A stretch of DNA of 46,456 nucleotides, taken from NCBI RefSeq assembly GCF_916858675.1, contig NZ_CAKASM010000029.1:1-46456 (forward strand), given 5' to 3'. Positions 15,377 through 23,217 of the stretch are shown here, piece by piece. The stretch's first letter is position 1. Each line of letters begins with the position of its first letter. Under the pieces are notes generated by a model. It made no database searches. It was not told where the DNA came from and saw only the letters and a list, made by a program, of their open reading frames with translations. The position numbers and the translations under genes are program-made. The DNA is from Sphingomonas sp. Leaf21. GTDB lineage: Bacteria; Pseudomonadota; Alphaproteobacteria; Sphingomonadales; Sphingomonadaceae.

Positions 15377-16408
15377 TCAGGGGGTGGGTGCGATCGGCAC
15401 CTCGCGAACCCGGTCGCCGTTGCGCCCCTTCAGCCGGATCGTGCCCTTCGGCGCCTCGCTCATCCCGCCGACGCCCGACCCCATCCCCGTCCCGCGGCGA
15501 CCATGGAGTTGATCGATCTCCGCCTGGCGCCGCTGCAGGTAGAAATCCCGGGCATTGGCATAAGGGTCGCCCGGCGCCGCGCGCACCGCCTTGAACGTGT
15601 CGTCGAACTCCGCACGGTGGTCGAGCGCGCCGAGCACACCGGCGGGCACGGCGAATTTGGGATCGGTCACCCCCCGCCCGAGCATGAGCGGCATCGCGAT
15701 GCGGTCGACCGCGCCGCCGAACAGGTCCCGCACCGTGGTCGGCCCGACGAGCGGCAGGTAGAGAAACGGCCCGTTGGGCACACCGTAAAAGGCCAGGGTG
15801 TTGGAAAAGCCATTGCTGCGCCGGGGCAGCCTGACGGGCTTGCGCCGCGCGATATCGATCGTACCGATCACCCCGACCGTCGAGTTGACCGCGAAGCGCG
15901 CCAGCGTCTCGACGGCCTTGCCCAGCTTGTGCTGCAACAGGAAGTTCAGGAAAACGACCGGCTCGCGCAGATTGTACAGGAAATTGTGGATCCCGTCGCG
16001 CACCGGTTCGGGAAGCCCCTGCTTATAGGCCCTGGACAACGGCGCCACGACCGCGCGGTCGACATCCTCCGTCGCGGCGAAGGACTTCGCGTTGATATCG
16101 GCGAGCGGATCGGGCGCCTCCCACGGGTTGCGCGCGGTCACCACGATGCTGCCGGTCGCCTGCTGCTCGCCCTCCGGCGTGGCGGGCACCGTCTGCACGG
16201 TCGCCAATGGCTCGCCCGAAGCGACGTCCGGCACCGTCGGCAGCGTTTCCGCCGAAGCGGCCGCCGGAACGCCGGTCGGCGGTGCGGCAGGCGTCGTCAC
16301 CTGATCGGCGGCGACCACCGGCATCATGACGGTCGACGCGGGAGCAGGCGGTGACGCAGGCACCTGCTCCACCCTCGCCAGCCAGATCGCCACCGCCGCT
16401 ATCGCCAT
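15377..16408 (-). CDS. mlaA: MlaA (VacJ) family outer-membrane lipid-asymmetry protein
   Basis: MlaA removes phospholipids from the outer leaflet of the outer membrane and passes them to MlaC and the MlaFEDB transporter. The VacJ domain (about residues 100-310) shows DPLADINAKSFAATEDVDRAVVAPLSRAYK, REPVVFLNFLLQHK, NSTVGVIGTIDIA and NTLAFYGVPNGPFLYLPLVGPTTVRD. ATG at 16408 starts a short hydrophobic stretch (MAIAAVAIWLA) followed by a Pro/Ala/Thr-rich linker of about 80 residues. Unlike classic MlaA there is no lipobox and no cysteine anywhere, so lipid anchoring by the usual route is not possible from this reading. A TTG at 16444 is an alternative start but adds no cysteine. Confidence 0.88.
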   Translation of the reverse strand: MAIAAVAIWLARVEQVPASPPAPASTVMMPVVAADQVTTPAAPPTGVPAAASAETLPTVPDVASGEPLATVQTVPATPEGEQQATGSIVVTARNPWEAPDPLADINAKSFAATEDVDRAVVAPLSRAYKQGLPEPVRDGIHNFLYNLREPVVFLNFLLQHKLGKAVETLARFAVNSTVGVIGTIDIARRKPVRLPRRSNGFSNTLAFYGVPNGPFLYLPLVGPTTVRDLFGGAVDRIAMPLMLGRGVTDPKFAVPAGVLGALDHRAEFDDTFKAVRAAPGDPYANARDFYLQRRQAEIDQLHGRRGTGMGSGVGGMSEAPKGTIRLKGRNGDRVREVPIAPTP

Positions 16409-16476
16409 ATACCGCCCCCGTCCCCGACCGCGAGGATGGCGCAACTCATCCGATTTGGCAAACGCGCGGACGGCCG

Positions 16477-16507
16477 TACCACCGGCGGCACGACGCCGCC
16501 GGTGGTA
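16477..16507. terminator. Strong hairpin downstream of serA
   Basis: TACCACCGGCGGC (16477-16489) and GCCGCCGGTGGTA (16495-16507) make a perfect 13-bp stem with a 5-base loop, 7 bases after the serA stop. There is no good T run on the minus side, so it may act as an RNA-stabilising or imperfect terminator between serA and mlaA. Confidence 0.55.
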
Positions 16508-16513
16508 GGCTCT

Positions 16514-18091
16514 TTAGAACACCAGACCCATTGCGGTCTTCACGCCCGGCAGCGCCTTGACCTTGGCCAGCAGTTCCGCGTCCACCGCCTCGTCGACCGA
16601 GAGCAGCAGCACCGCTTCGCCGCCCGCCGAGCGGCGACCGAGGTGGAAGGTGCCGATATTGACGCCCGCCTCACCCAGCGTGGTGCCGAGGCGACCGATG
16701 AAGCCCGGCGCGTCCTCGTTGACGACATAGAGCATCGGCCCGGCGAGATCGGCCTCGACCTTGATACCGAACAGCTCGACCAGACGCGGGGCCTGATCGC
16801 CGAACAGCGTACCCGCGACCGAACGCTCGCCGTCGGCCGTCGTCACCGTCACGCGGACCAGCGTGTGGTAATCGCCCTCGCGGTCATGGCGCACTTCGCG
16901 CACGTCAAGGCCTCGCTCCTTGGCGAGGAAAGGCGCGTTGACCATGTTCACGGTGTCCGAATGGACGCGCATGAAGCCCGCCAGCACCGCGCCCGTGATC
17001 GGCTTGAGATTCAGCGCGGCGGCGGCCCCTTCGGCTTCGATCGCGATGCCCGTCACCGCGCCGTGCGAGAGCTGGCCGACCAGCGAGCCGAGCTTTTCGG
17101 CCAGCGCCATATAGGGCTTGAGCTTGGGCGCTTCCTCGGCGGTGAGGCTGGGCATGTTGAGCGCGTTGGTGACGCCGCCCGAGACGAGGAAGTCGGCGAG
17201 CTGCTCGGCGACCTGGATCGCGACGTTGACCTGCGCCTCGGTGGTCGACGCGCCGAGGTGCGGTGTCGAGATGAAGTTCGGGGTGCCGAACAACGGGCTT
17301 TCCTTGGCCGGTTCGACCTTGAACACGTCGAGCGCCGCGCCGCCGATATGACCCGAATCGAGCCCCGCCTTCAACGCGTCCTCGTCGATCAGGCCGCCGC
17401 GCGCGCAGTTGATGATGCGCACGCCCTTCTTGGTCTTCGCGAGGTTCTCGGCCGACAGGATGTTGCGGGTCTGGTCGGTCAGCGGCGTGTGCAGCGTGAT
17501 GAAGTCGGCGCGAGCGAGCAGTTCGTCCAGCGTCACCTTCTCCACGCCCATTTCCAGCGCGCGCTCGGGCGTCAGGAAGGGATCGAAGGCGACGACCTTC
17601 ATCCGCAGGCCCAGCGCGCGGTCGGCGACGATCGAGCCGATATTGCCCGCGCCGATCAGGCCCAGCGTCTTCGACGTCAGTTCGACGCCCATGAAGCGGT
17701 TCTTCTCCCACTTGCCGGCTTGCGTCGAGGCGTCGGCCTCGGGCAGCTGGCGGGCGAGCGCGAACATCAGCGCGATGGCGTGTTCGGCGGTGGTGATCGA
17801 GTTGCCGAACGGCGTGTTCATCACCACCACGCCCTTGGCGCTGGCGGCGGGGATGTCGACGTTATCGACGCCGATCCCGGCGCGGCCGACGACCTTCAAA
17901 TTGGTCGCGTGCTCCAGGATCTCCTTGGTCACCTTGGTCGAGCTGCGGATCGCCAGGCCGTCATATTGGCCAATGATCGCCTTCAACTCGTCCGGCGTCT
18001 TGCCGGTGATCTCGTCCACCTCGACCCCGCGCTCGCGGAAGATCTGGGCGGCCTTGGGGTCCATTTTGTCGCTGATGAGAACTTTGGGCAT
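16514..18091 (-). CDS. serA: D-3-phosphoglycerate dehydrogenase
   Basis: Oxidises 3-phosphoglycerate to 3-phosphohydroxypyruvate with NAD+, the first step of serine synthesis. Its 525 residues are of the long type: the catalytic and NAD-binding domains (GRAGIGVDNVD, the GLIGAGNIGSIVA dinucleotide fold, NCARGGLIDEDAL with the catalytic Arg, STPHLGASTTEAQ with the catalytic His), then an intervening ASB domain, and a C-terminal ACT domain (MLYVVNEDAPGFIGRLGTTLGEAGVNI) which usually senses serine. It follows serC in the same direction after an 82-base gap. That gap holds a hairpin with arms CCCCGGC and GCCGGGG (18142-18161). Confidence 0.97.
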   Translation of the reverse strand: MPKVLISDKMDPKAAQIFRERGVEVDEITGKTPDELKAIIGQYDGLAIRSSTKVTKEILEHATNLKVVGRAGIGVDNVDIPAASAKGVVVMNTPFGNSITTAEHAIALMFALARQLPEADASTQAGKWEKNRFMGVELTSKTLGLIGAGNIGSIVADRALGLRMKVVAFDPFLTPERALEMGVEKVTLDELLARADFITLHTPLTDQTRNILSAENLAKTKKGVRIINCARGGLIDEDALKAGLDSGHIGGAALDVFKVEPAKESPLFGTPNFISTPHLGASTTEAQVNVAIQVAEQLADFLVSGGVTNALNMPSLTAEEAPKLKPYMALAEKLGSLVGQLSHGAVTGIAIEAEGAAAALNLKPITGAVLAGFMRVHSDTVNMVNAPFLAKERGLDVREVRHDREGDYHTLVRVTVTTADGERSVAGTLFGDQAPRLVELFGIKVEADLAGPMLYVVNEDAPGFIGRLGTTLGEAGVNIGTFHLGRRSAGGEAVLLLSVDEAVDAELLAKVKALPGVKTAMGLVF

Positions 18092-18173
18092 GGTTCACCT
18101 CGTCACCCCAGGCTGGCCGGGGTTGTGGAATGGGGGAAGGTCCCCGGCACGCTGGCCGGGGCAATGATAAGAT

Positions 18174-19331
18174 TCAGGCCGCCGTGGCGGTGGCGTAGGC
18201 CCAGTCGAGCCAGGGGCCGAGCGCCTCGATATCGGCGGTTTCGACCGTGGCGCCGCACCAGATGCGCAGGCCGGCAGGCGCGTCGCGATAGCCCGCCACG
18301 TCATAGGCCGCACCTTCGGCTTCGAGCAGCGAGGCCATCTTCTTGATGACCGCCTCGTCCGCGCCCTCGACCGTCAGGCAGACGCTGGTGGTCGAGCGGA
18401 TCGCCGGATCGGCGGCGAGATGGCCAAGCCAGTCGCGGTCCTCGACGATCCTGTTCAGCGCCGCCGCATTGGCATCCGACCGCGCCAGCAGCGCATCCGC
18501 ACCGCCCAGCGACTTGCCCCATTCGAGCGCGAAGATGGCGTCCTCGACGGCGAGCATCGATGGCGTGTTGATCGTCTCGCCCTTGAACACGCCTTCGGCC
18601 AGCTTGCCCTTCGACACCAGGCGGAACACCTTGGGCAGCGGCCAGGCGGGGGTGTATGTCTCCAAACGCTCGACCGCGCGAGGCCCCAGGATCAGGACGC
18701 CGTGCGCGCCCTCGCCGCCCAGCACCTTCTGCCACGAGAAGGTTGCGACATCGATCTTGTCCCACGGCAGGTCATAGGCGAACACCGCGCTGGTCGCGTC
18801 GGCGAAGGAAAGCCCCTCGCGGTCGTCGGCGATCCAGTCGCCGTTCGGCACGCGCACGCCCGAGGTGGTGCCGTTCCAGGTGAAGAGAACGTCGTTCGAC
18901 CAGTCGACCGCATCCAAATCCGCGATCTGGCCATAATCGGCGCGCAGGACGGTGGGTTCGAGCCTCAGCTGCTTGACCGCGTCGGTCACCCAGCCCTCGC
19001 CGAAGCTTTCCCAGGCGAGCGTGGTGACGGGGCGCGCGCCCAGCATGGTCCACATCGCCATTTCGAACGCGCCGGTGTCGGAGCCGGGGACGATGCCGAT
19101 GCGGTGGGTGTCGGGGAGCTTCAGCAGCTCGCGCATCAGGTCGATGCAATATTGCAGCCGCTGCTTGCCCAGCTTCGAGCGATGCGAACGGCCGAGGCTG
19201 TCCGTCGCGAGCTTGGCGGCTTCCCAACCGGGAGGCTTGGCGCAGGGGCCGCTGGAAAAATAGGGACGCGCCGGTTTGGTGGCGGGCTTCGCGGGCGCAA
19301 GAGTGGCGTCGGCGGCAGTCAAATCAGTCAT
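18174..19331 (-). CDS. serC: Phosphoserine aminotransferase
   Basis: PLP-dependent enzyme that turns 3-phosphohydroxypyruvate and glutamate into phosphoserine and 2-oxoglutarate; it can also act in PLP synthesis. The protein (385 residues) has RPYFSSGPCAKPPGW near the N terminus, HRIGIVPGSDTGAFEMAMW, and the PLP-lysine segment FSWQKVLGGEGAHGVLILGP. This is the variant common in alphaproteobacteria, longer and divergent from the E. coli form. The ATG at 19331 is preceded by GGAGAG at a spacing of 6. That Shine-Dalgarno is part of a hairpin in the leader (19338-19377). serA follows, so both enzymes are likely to be cotranscribed. Confidence 0.96.
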   Translation of the reverse strand: MTDLTAADATLAPAKPATKPARPYFSSGPCAKPPGWEAAKLATDSLGRSHRSKLGKQRLQYCIDLMRELLKLPDTHRIGIVPGSDTGAFEMAMWTMLGARPVTTLAWESFGEGWVTDAVKQLRLEPTVLRADYGQIADLDAVDWSNDVLFTWNGTTSGVRVPNGDWIADDREGLSFADATSAVFAYDLPWDKIDVATFSWQKVLGGEGAHGVLILGPRAVERLETYTPAWPLPKVFRLVSKGKLAEGVFKGETINTPSMLAVEDAIFALEWGKSLGGADALLARSDANAAALNRIVEDRDWLGHLAADPAIRSTTSVCLTVEGADEAVIKKMASLLEAEGAAYDVAGYRDAPAGLRIWCGATVETADIEALGPWLDWAYATATAA

Positions 19332-19337
19332 TTAAGA

Positions 19338-19377
19338 CTCTCCTCACAGAGAGCACGCGCGGCGTTGGGACCGCGTG
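19338..19377 (-). ncRNA. serC leader-type structured 5' UTR
   Basis: Two consecutive stem-loops precede the serC ATG. The first pairs CACGCG with CGCGTG around a loop containing TCCCAACG (19377-19354). The second pairs CTCTC with GAGAG around TGTGAG (19353-19338), and its 3' arm includes the serC Shine-Dalgarno GGAGAG. A conserved two-hairpin motif before serC-serA operons is known in Alphaproteobacteria (the serC motif in Rfam); position, strand and layout agree, but I compared it from memory and not with a covariance model. Confidence 0.6.
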
Positions 19378-19459
19378 GCCCGTCGACGGCCCTAGCGATG
19401 TCGAACGATGATGACAACCACAATCGCGACGACGTAATATTGCGTCCGGGTAACGACCC

Positions 19460-20143
19460 ATGGGGGAATTTCGAATGCTTAAGGATCCGAGCCGTTTGAC
19501 TCGGTGGACAGTCGCGCTGACCTGTCTCTGGCTGCTCGGCGACCTTGGTCAAACAGCAATATATCTGTGGCGGATCAGCCACCTGAGCAGCTTCGACAGC
19601 GCGGTCGCACCCGACGCGGTGGCGCGGACGGTCGAGGGGGCGGAGGCCACCGACTTTCGGCTCATCCTGCTTACCATCCTCTACCATATCGTCTTCTTCC
19701 GCTGGATCTATGTCGTCAATCGCAACGCGCAGCAGTGGAGCGATTCGATGACGATCAGCCCTGGCTGGAATGTCGGCTGGTTCTTCGTGCCCGTCGCCTC
19801 CCTATGGAAGCCGTTCGAGGGCATTCGCGAAACCCGCGCCGCCAGCATCGCGCCGGAGGCCCCCGGGTCGGTCGCCGTTCCGACGTGGCTGAACCTGTGG
19901 TGGGGCCTTTGGATCGTCGCCGCCATCTATGGCAATATCCTGGCGCTGTTCCCCGGGACGCCGGAAACGCCGCAGCAATGGGTTTCCGTATCATGGGCGA
20001 ACGCGGCTGGCATCGTTGTCGACCTGCCGTTGGCCCTGCTGACATGCCGATTGCTGACCGGCATCGCCACGCTCCAGCGCCATCGCATCGCGACAGAAGA
20101 TCCGACGCCGACGCAATTCCATGACCTGTCCGAAGCCGGATAG
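19460..20143 (+). CDS. DUF4328 domain membrane protein
   Basis: A 227-residue integral membrane protein. Four hydrophobic segments are visible (WTVALTCLWLLGDLGQTAIYLW, LILLTILYHIVFFRWIYVV, LNLWWGLWIVAAIYGNILALF, AAGIVVDLPLALLTCRLL). Between the second and third lies the DUF4328 hallmark, MTISPGWNVGWFFVPVASLW followed by KPFEGIRE. Function is unknown. ATG 19475 (MLKDPSRLTRW) is an alternative start and has the better Shine-Dalgarno (GGGGGA, 7 bases upstream). It is divergent from serC and stands alone before the DUF2975-XRE pair. Confidence 0.85.
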   Translation: MGEFRMLKDPSRLTRWTVALTCLWLLGDLGQTAIYLWRISHLSSFDSAVAPDAVARTVEGAEATDFRLILLTILYHIVFFRWIYVVNRNAQQWSDSMTISPGWNVGWFFVPVASLWKPFEGIRETRAASIAPEAPGSVAVPTWLNLWWGLWIVAAIYGNILALFPGTPETPQQWVSVSWANAAGIVVDLPLALLTCRLLTGIATLQRHRIATEDPTPTQFHDLSEAG

Positions 20144-20150
20144 CCCGACA

Positions 20151-20226
20151 TATCGATTTTCGCTATTTTTATTGATTGATAATCGATACCTCCTTATCGA
20201 ATAGCGATACCGATTCGATAAGGAGG
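20151..20226 (+). promoter_or_regulatory. Operator-like repeats and Shine-Dalgarno-sequestering hairpin before the DUF2975-XRE pair
   Basis: This AT-rich stretch differs sharply from its surroundings. TATCG-ATTTT-CGCTA (20151-20165) and TATCG-AATAG-CGATA (20195-20209) share a 5-5-5 inverted-repeat design, as expected for a small HTH regulator. In addition, CCTCCTTATCGAAT (20189-20202) and ATTCGATAAGGAGG (20213-20226) make a perfect 14-bp stem with a 10-base loop, and its 3' arm contains the AGGAGG ribosome-binding site of the gene at 20237. The site could therefore act at both DNA and RNA level. Confidence 0.65.
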
Positions 20227-20236
20227 ACCATTCGAC

Positions 20237-20743
20237 ATGACACGCTTCGCCAGTCATATCAGCACGCTGCTCTACGCTGCCCTGCTCGCCATTCTGGCGT
20301 TCGTCACGGCGATCATCCTGGCGGCAGTCGGGGTGCTCATCGTCGATGCGATCTCGCCCGGCGCGCTGGGGACGGTGCATGTCAATGCGCAGGCGCTGGA
20401 CGTGAAGACCCCCGGCGTGGTCGCCGCAGCGCTGGCCGTCATGCTGATCGCGCTGGGCCTCGCCTGGGCCGCGTTGCTGCCGCTGATCCAGATGCTGCGC
20501 AGCACCGCGGCGGGCGCACCCTTTACCCTTGCCAACGTCAAGCGACTTCATTGGATCGCGGGCACCATCGCGGTCGCCTATCTGCTACAGATCGCGCTGC
20601 CCCCTGTGCTGCCCTTCGACTCACAGGGCATGGTCAAGCCAATGGGCGCGGACGGCGTGTTCGCGATCCTGCTGACCCTGGTGCTGGCGCAGGTCTTTCG
20701 CGAGGGCGTGCGCCTGCGCGAGGATGCAGAGGGCACGATCTGA
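20237..20743 (+). CDS. DUF2975 domain membrane protein
   Basis: A 168-residue protein with four predicted membrane helices (STLLYAALLAILAFVTAIILA, VVAAALAVMLIALGLAWAAL, HWIAGTIAVAYLLQIAL, VFAILLTLVLAQVFREGVRL). It ends in the FREGxxLxEDxEGTI segment that is typical of DUF2975 proteins. Such proteins are nearly always encoded just before a small YozG-like Xre regulator, as here, where the stop overlaps the next ATG (TGATG). The arrangement suggests that the membrane protein controls, or is controlled by, the regulator, but no mechanism is established. Its AGGAGG is locked in a 14-bp hairpin. Confidence 0.88.
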   Translation: MTRFASHISTLLYAALLAILAFVTAIILAAVGVLIVDAISPGALGTVHVNAQALDVKTPGVVAAALAVMLIALGLAWAALLPLIQMLRSTAAGAPFTLANVKRLHWIAGTIAVAYLLQIALPPVLPFDSQGMVKPMGADGVFAILLTLVLAQVFREGVRLREDAEGTI

Positions 20744-20964
20744 TGGCGATCCGCATCAATCTCGATCGGCTGCTCCTCGACCGGCGCATGTCGCTGACCG
20801 AGCTGGCTGAGCGGGTCGACCTGACGCTCGCCAACCTGTCGATCCTGAAGACCGGCAAGGCGCGGGCCATCCGCTTCACCACGCTCGATGCGATCTGCAC
20901 CGCGCTCGACTGCCAGCCGGGGGACATATTGGAGCATGTCGCAGACACGCCTCCGCACGGCTGA
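20743..20964 (+). CDS. Small Xre/Cro-type HTH regulator (YozG-like)
   Basis: A 73-residue protein that consists only of a helix-turn-helix domain: INLDRLLLDRRMSLTELAERVDLTLANLSILKTGKARAIRFTTLDAICTALDCQPGDIL, with the recognition helix around LTLANLSILKTGKA. YozG-like regulators paired with DUF2975 proteins are thought to repress their own operon. Overlapping translation with the preceding gene supports a fixed ratio of the two products. The TATCG-N5-CGATA repeats upstream of the operon are good operator candidates. Confidence 0.9.
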   Translation: MAIRINLDRLLLDRRMSLTELAERVDLTLANLSILKTGKARAIRFTTLDAICTALDCQPGDILEHVADTPPHG

Positions 20965-21006
20965 TCGGGGCTGACAAATGCGAGCAGACAGAAGACAGGG
21001 GGACAT

Positions 21007-21669
21007 ATGGTTCGCGTTCCCCTGTTTCTTGTTGTTCCGATTCTGGGGGCCGCGCTGCTCTCCGCCTGCGGCCGATCCGACCGGCCGGTGCAGCAGGCCT
21101 CGCGCCCCGAACCCTATCGCCCGCCGATCCGCGAGACCGCGCAGTGCGAGGCGGACCTTCGTCGCGAGGGGGTGGACTATCGCCGTCTGCCCGACAAGGA
21201 TCTGGGGCCCGGCTGCGGCCTCTACGGAGCGGTACAACTGACCGATATCGGCGTGCCCGTCACCGGCGTCACCGCGATGCGCTGCGGCAATGCCCGCGCC
21301 TTTGCCGGGTGGATCAGGAACGCCGTCGCGCCCGCCGCGTGGCAGATACTCGGCTCGCCGCTGGTCAAGGTCGAGGGGATGGGCAGCTATGCCTGTCGCA
21401 ACATCGTCGGAACCAGGCGGATGGGCGACCGGCGATCGGGCCATGCGCTGGCCAATGCGGTCGATGTCGGCGGCTTCGTGCTCAAGGACGGGCGTCGGAT
21501 CACGCTGCTCAACGACTGGCATTCGACCGATCCGCAGGTGCGCCAGTTCTGGACGACCATCCGCGCCTCGGCGTGCAGGCGGTTCGGCACGGTGTTGACC
21601 CCCGATTACAATGCCGCGCACCGCAATCACCTTCATCTCGAGGACGATAACGCCCGCTTTTGCCGGTAG
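21007..21669 (+). CDS. Extensin-like C-terminal domain lipoprotein
   Basis: A 220-residue protein with a lipoprotein signal peptide (VPLFLVVPILGAALLSAC, lipobox LSAC, Cys21). The rest is an extensin-like C-terminal domain (PF06904), a bacterial family whose fold relates to M15/VanY peptidases. The motif residues SGHALANAVDVGGF and HRNHLHLED fit the His/Asp/His zinc ligands of that fold. Paired cysteines (CEADL, GCGLYG, MRCGN, YACRN, ACRRFG, FCR) suggest disulfides in the periplasm. It may cut or bind peptidoglycan peptides, but this is inferred from fold only. GGGGGACAT precedes the ATG. Confidence 0.85.
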   Translation: MVRVPLFLVVPILGAALLSACGRSDRPVQQASRPEPYRPPIRETAQCEADLRREGVDYRRLPDKDLGPGCGLYGAVQLTDIGVPVTGVTAMRCGNARAFAGWIRNAVAPAAWQILGSPLVKVEGMGSYACRNIVGTRRMGDRRSGHALANAVDVGGFVLKDGRRITLLNDWHSTDPQVRQFWTTIRASACRRFGTVLTPDYNAAHRNHLHLEDDNARFCR

Positions 21670-21702
21670 CGCCGGGGCCGGTGATCGCCTACATCATCCG
21701 AA

Positions 21703-22590
21703 ATGACCGATAAGACCCAAGTACCGAACCGCGTCTTCCCCAATGCCAGCCAGGACGCAGAGAGCGCCAAGACGATCGTCTCGACGCCCCAGACCGAAAG
21801 CCCCGCCTATACGCTGGCCTTTCAGGACATGGACTTCCTGCTGCGCGAAGACCTTCGCCCCGTCCGTTTCCAGCTGGAGCTGCTGAAGGCGCAGCTGCTG
21901 CTCGAAGAGGCCAAGATCGCCTCGACCTTCGTCTTCTACGGCTCGGCGCGTATCCCCGAGCCCGCCAAGGCCGAGGCGCTGCTGGCGCTGGCGCATGACG
22001 ACAAGTCGCGCAGGATCGCCGAGAACCTCGTCGCCAAGAGCAAATATTACGACATCGCGCGCGAGCTGGCGCAGATCACCAGCCGCCTGCCACGCGACGA
22101 TCGCGGGATGCGCCAGTTCGTCGTCTGCTCGGGCGGCGGCCCCTCGATCATGGAAGCCGCCAATCGCGGCGCGGCCGACGTCGGCGCCGAGTCGGTGGGC
22201 CTGAACATCGTCCTGCCGCACGAGCAGGCGCCCAACCCCTATGTCACGCCGTCGCTGAGCCTTCAGTTCCACTATTTCGCGCTGCGCAAGATGCACTTCC
22301 TGCTCCACGCGCGCGCGCTGGCGGCCTTCCCCGGCGGCTTCGGCACGTTCGACGAGCTGTTCGAGCTGCTGACCCTGATCCAGACGGGCAAGATCCAGCC
22401 GATCCCGGTGCTGCTGTTCGGCCGCGCCTTCTGGGAACGGGTCGTCAATTTCGAGGCGCTGGTCGAGGAAGGCGTGGTGTCCGAACGCGACCTGGGCATC
22501 TTCACCTATGTCGAGACCGCAGAGGAAGCCTGGGACGTGGTGCGCAACTTCTACGAGGAGCGCGCGCGCAAGGAAGCCGAACAAAGTTAG
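21703..22590 (+). CDS. LOG family protein (TIGR00730-like, putative nucleoside-5'-monophosphate phosphoribohydrolase)
   Basis: A 295-residue protein of the LOG/YgdH family. The two signature motifs are present: GGGPSIMEAANRGA (nucleotide-binding) and the catalytic PGGFGTFDELFELLTLIQTGK. Family members hydrolyse nucleoside monophosphates to base and ribose 5-phosphate; in plants and some bacteria this activates cytokinins, but in a free-living bacterium nucleotide salvage is as likely. The N-terminal 90 residues (RPVRFQLELLKAQLLLEEAKI) are an extension seen in the longer bacterial branch. Annotations as lysine decarboxylase are misleading. A small terminator overlaps its stop. Confidence 0.88.
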   Translation: MTDKTQVPNRVFPNASQDAESAKTIVSTPQTESPAYTLAFQDMDFLLREDLRPVRFQLELLKAQLLLEEAKIASTFVFYGSARIPEPAKAEALLALAHDDKSRRIAENLVAKSKYYDIARELAQITSRLPRDDRGMRQFVVCSGGGPSIMEAANRGAADVGAESVGLNIVLPHEQAPNPYVTPSLSLQFHYFALRKMHFLLHARALAAFPGGFGTFDELFELLTLIQTGKIQPIPVLLFGRAFWERVVNFEALVEEGVVSERDLGIFTYVETAEEAWDVVRNFYEERARKEAEQS

Positions 22591-22615
22591 AGCACTCACT
22601 TGCTCTATAATTTTT
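22589..22615 (+). terminator. Terminator after the LOG-family gene
   Basis: AGAGCA (22589-22594) and TGCTCT (22601-22606) form a 6-bp stem followed by ATAATTTTT. A second stem, AGCCCGC/GCGGGCT (22620-22645), lies directly downstream and may help. Confidence 0.7.
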
Positions 22616-22716
22616 GAGGAGCCCGCCTCCTGTCGGAAGCGGGCTTCGTCGTTGATGCCTCGATTGATCTGCGTCGGCGCAGTGGCTGCTAACGCCGGAA
22701 GCGGCCGTGGCGAGGG

Positions 22717-23028
22717 GTGGACCTCGGCCCTGAAAGCAGACATTCTGCTGACGTGACCAACGGACCTTCGCAGATCAAGTTGTGGCTGTTCCGGCTTGTT
22801 GCCGCCGTTTGGTTGGCAACCGCCGTCCCGATTTGCTTGTTGAGCGCCTTCCTTCTGGAAGTCCCTCTCTGGCCGACGTTCAGCTACGAAAGCACGCAGG
22901 AGGGGATAGCGCTATGGGCGGTGATTGCGGCGTGGTTTTACATCACACCGGTGGCATTGCTCGTCATCGGACGTCGCTGGAAAGGACGTCCGCGTGTTGA
23001 GGACGGACCGCCTGGAGCAGACGGGTAG
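22717..23028 (+). CDS. Small two-helix membrane protein, hypothetical
   Basis: A reading frame of up to 103 residues with two strong hydrophobic segments (LWLFRLVAAVWLATAVPICLLSAFLL and GIALWAVIAAWFYITPVALLVIG) and a basic tail (GRRWKGRPRVEDGPPG). The first GTG is at 22717 after GCGAGG; GTG 22753 (VTNGPSQIK) would drop a less protein-like leader. The DNA is less GC-rich than its neighbours, with more A/T at third positions, so it may have been acquired. I recognise no family. The 22616-23217 interval outside this frame holds only the typA terminator and no other supportable gene. Confidence 0.5.
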   Translation: MDLGPESRHSADVTNGPSQIKLWLFRLVAAVWLATAVPICLLSAFLLEVPLWPTFSYESTQEGIALWAVIAAWFYITPVALLVIGRRWKGRPRVEDGPPGADG

Positions 23029-23175
23029 CTTTCCACCATCTTACCAAAACTACGACAAACATCTTTGAAGACCACGCGTCGCTTCCGGCAATAGGAACGC
23101 GCGGCCGCTACTTTTCATGTGGCCAAGGCCTTCTTCCAAAAGCGCCGTTCACTCCGTGGCATCCGCCACCATCCC

Positions 23176-23209
23176 CAAAAGAAAAGGGCCGGACGTTTCC
23201 GCCCGGCCC
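23176..23209 (-). terminator. Rho-independent terminator of typA
   Basis: On the minus strand GGGCCGG (23209-23203) pairs with CCGGCCC (23192-23186) and is followed by TTTTCTTTT. It lies 8 bases after the typA stop. Confidence 0.85.
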
Positions 23210-23217
23210 CTTCCCTA

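Noticed and set aside
16436..18346. A 636-codon open frame opposite serA
   Set aside because: Same antisense artefact; the minus strand encodes a complete SerA.
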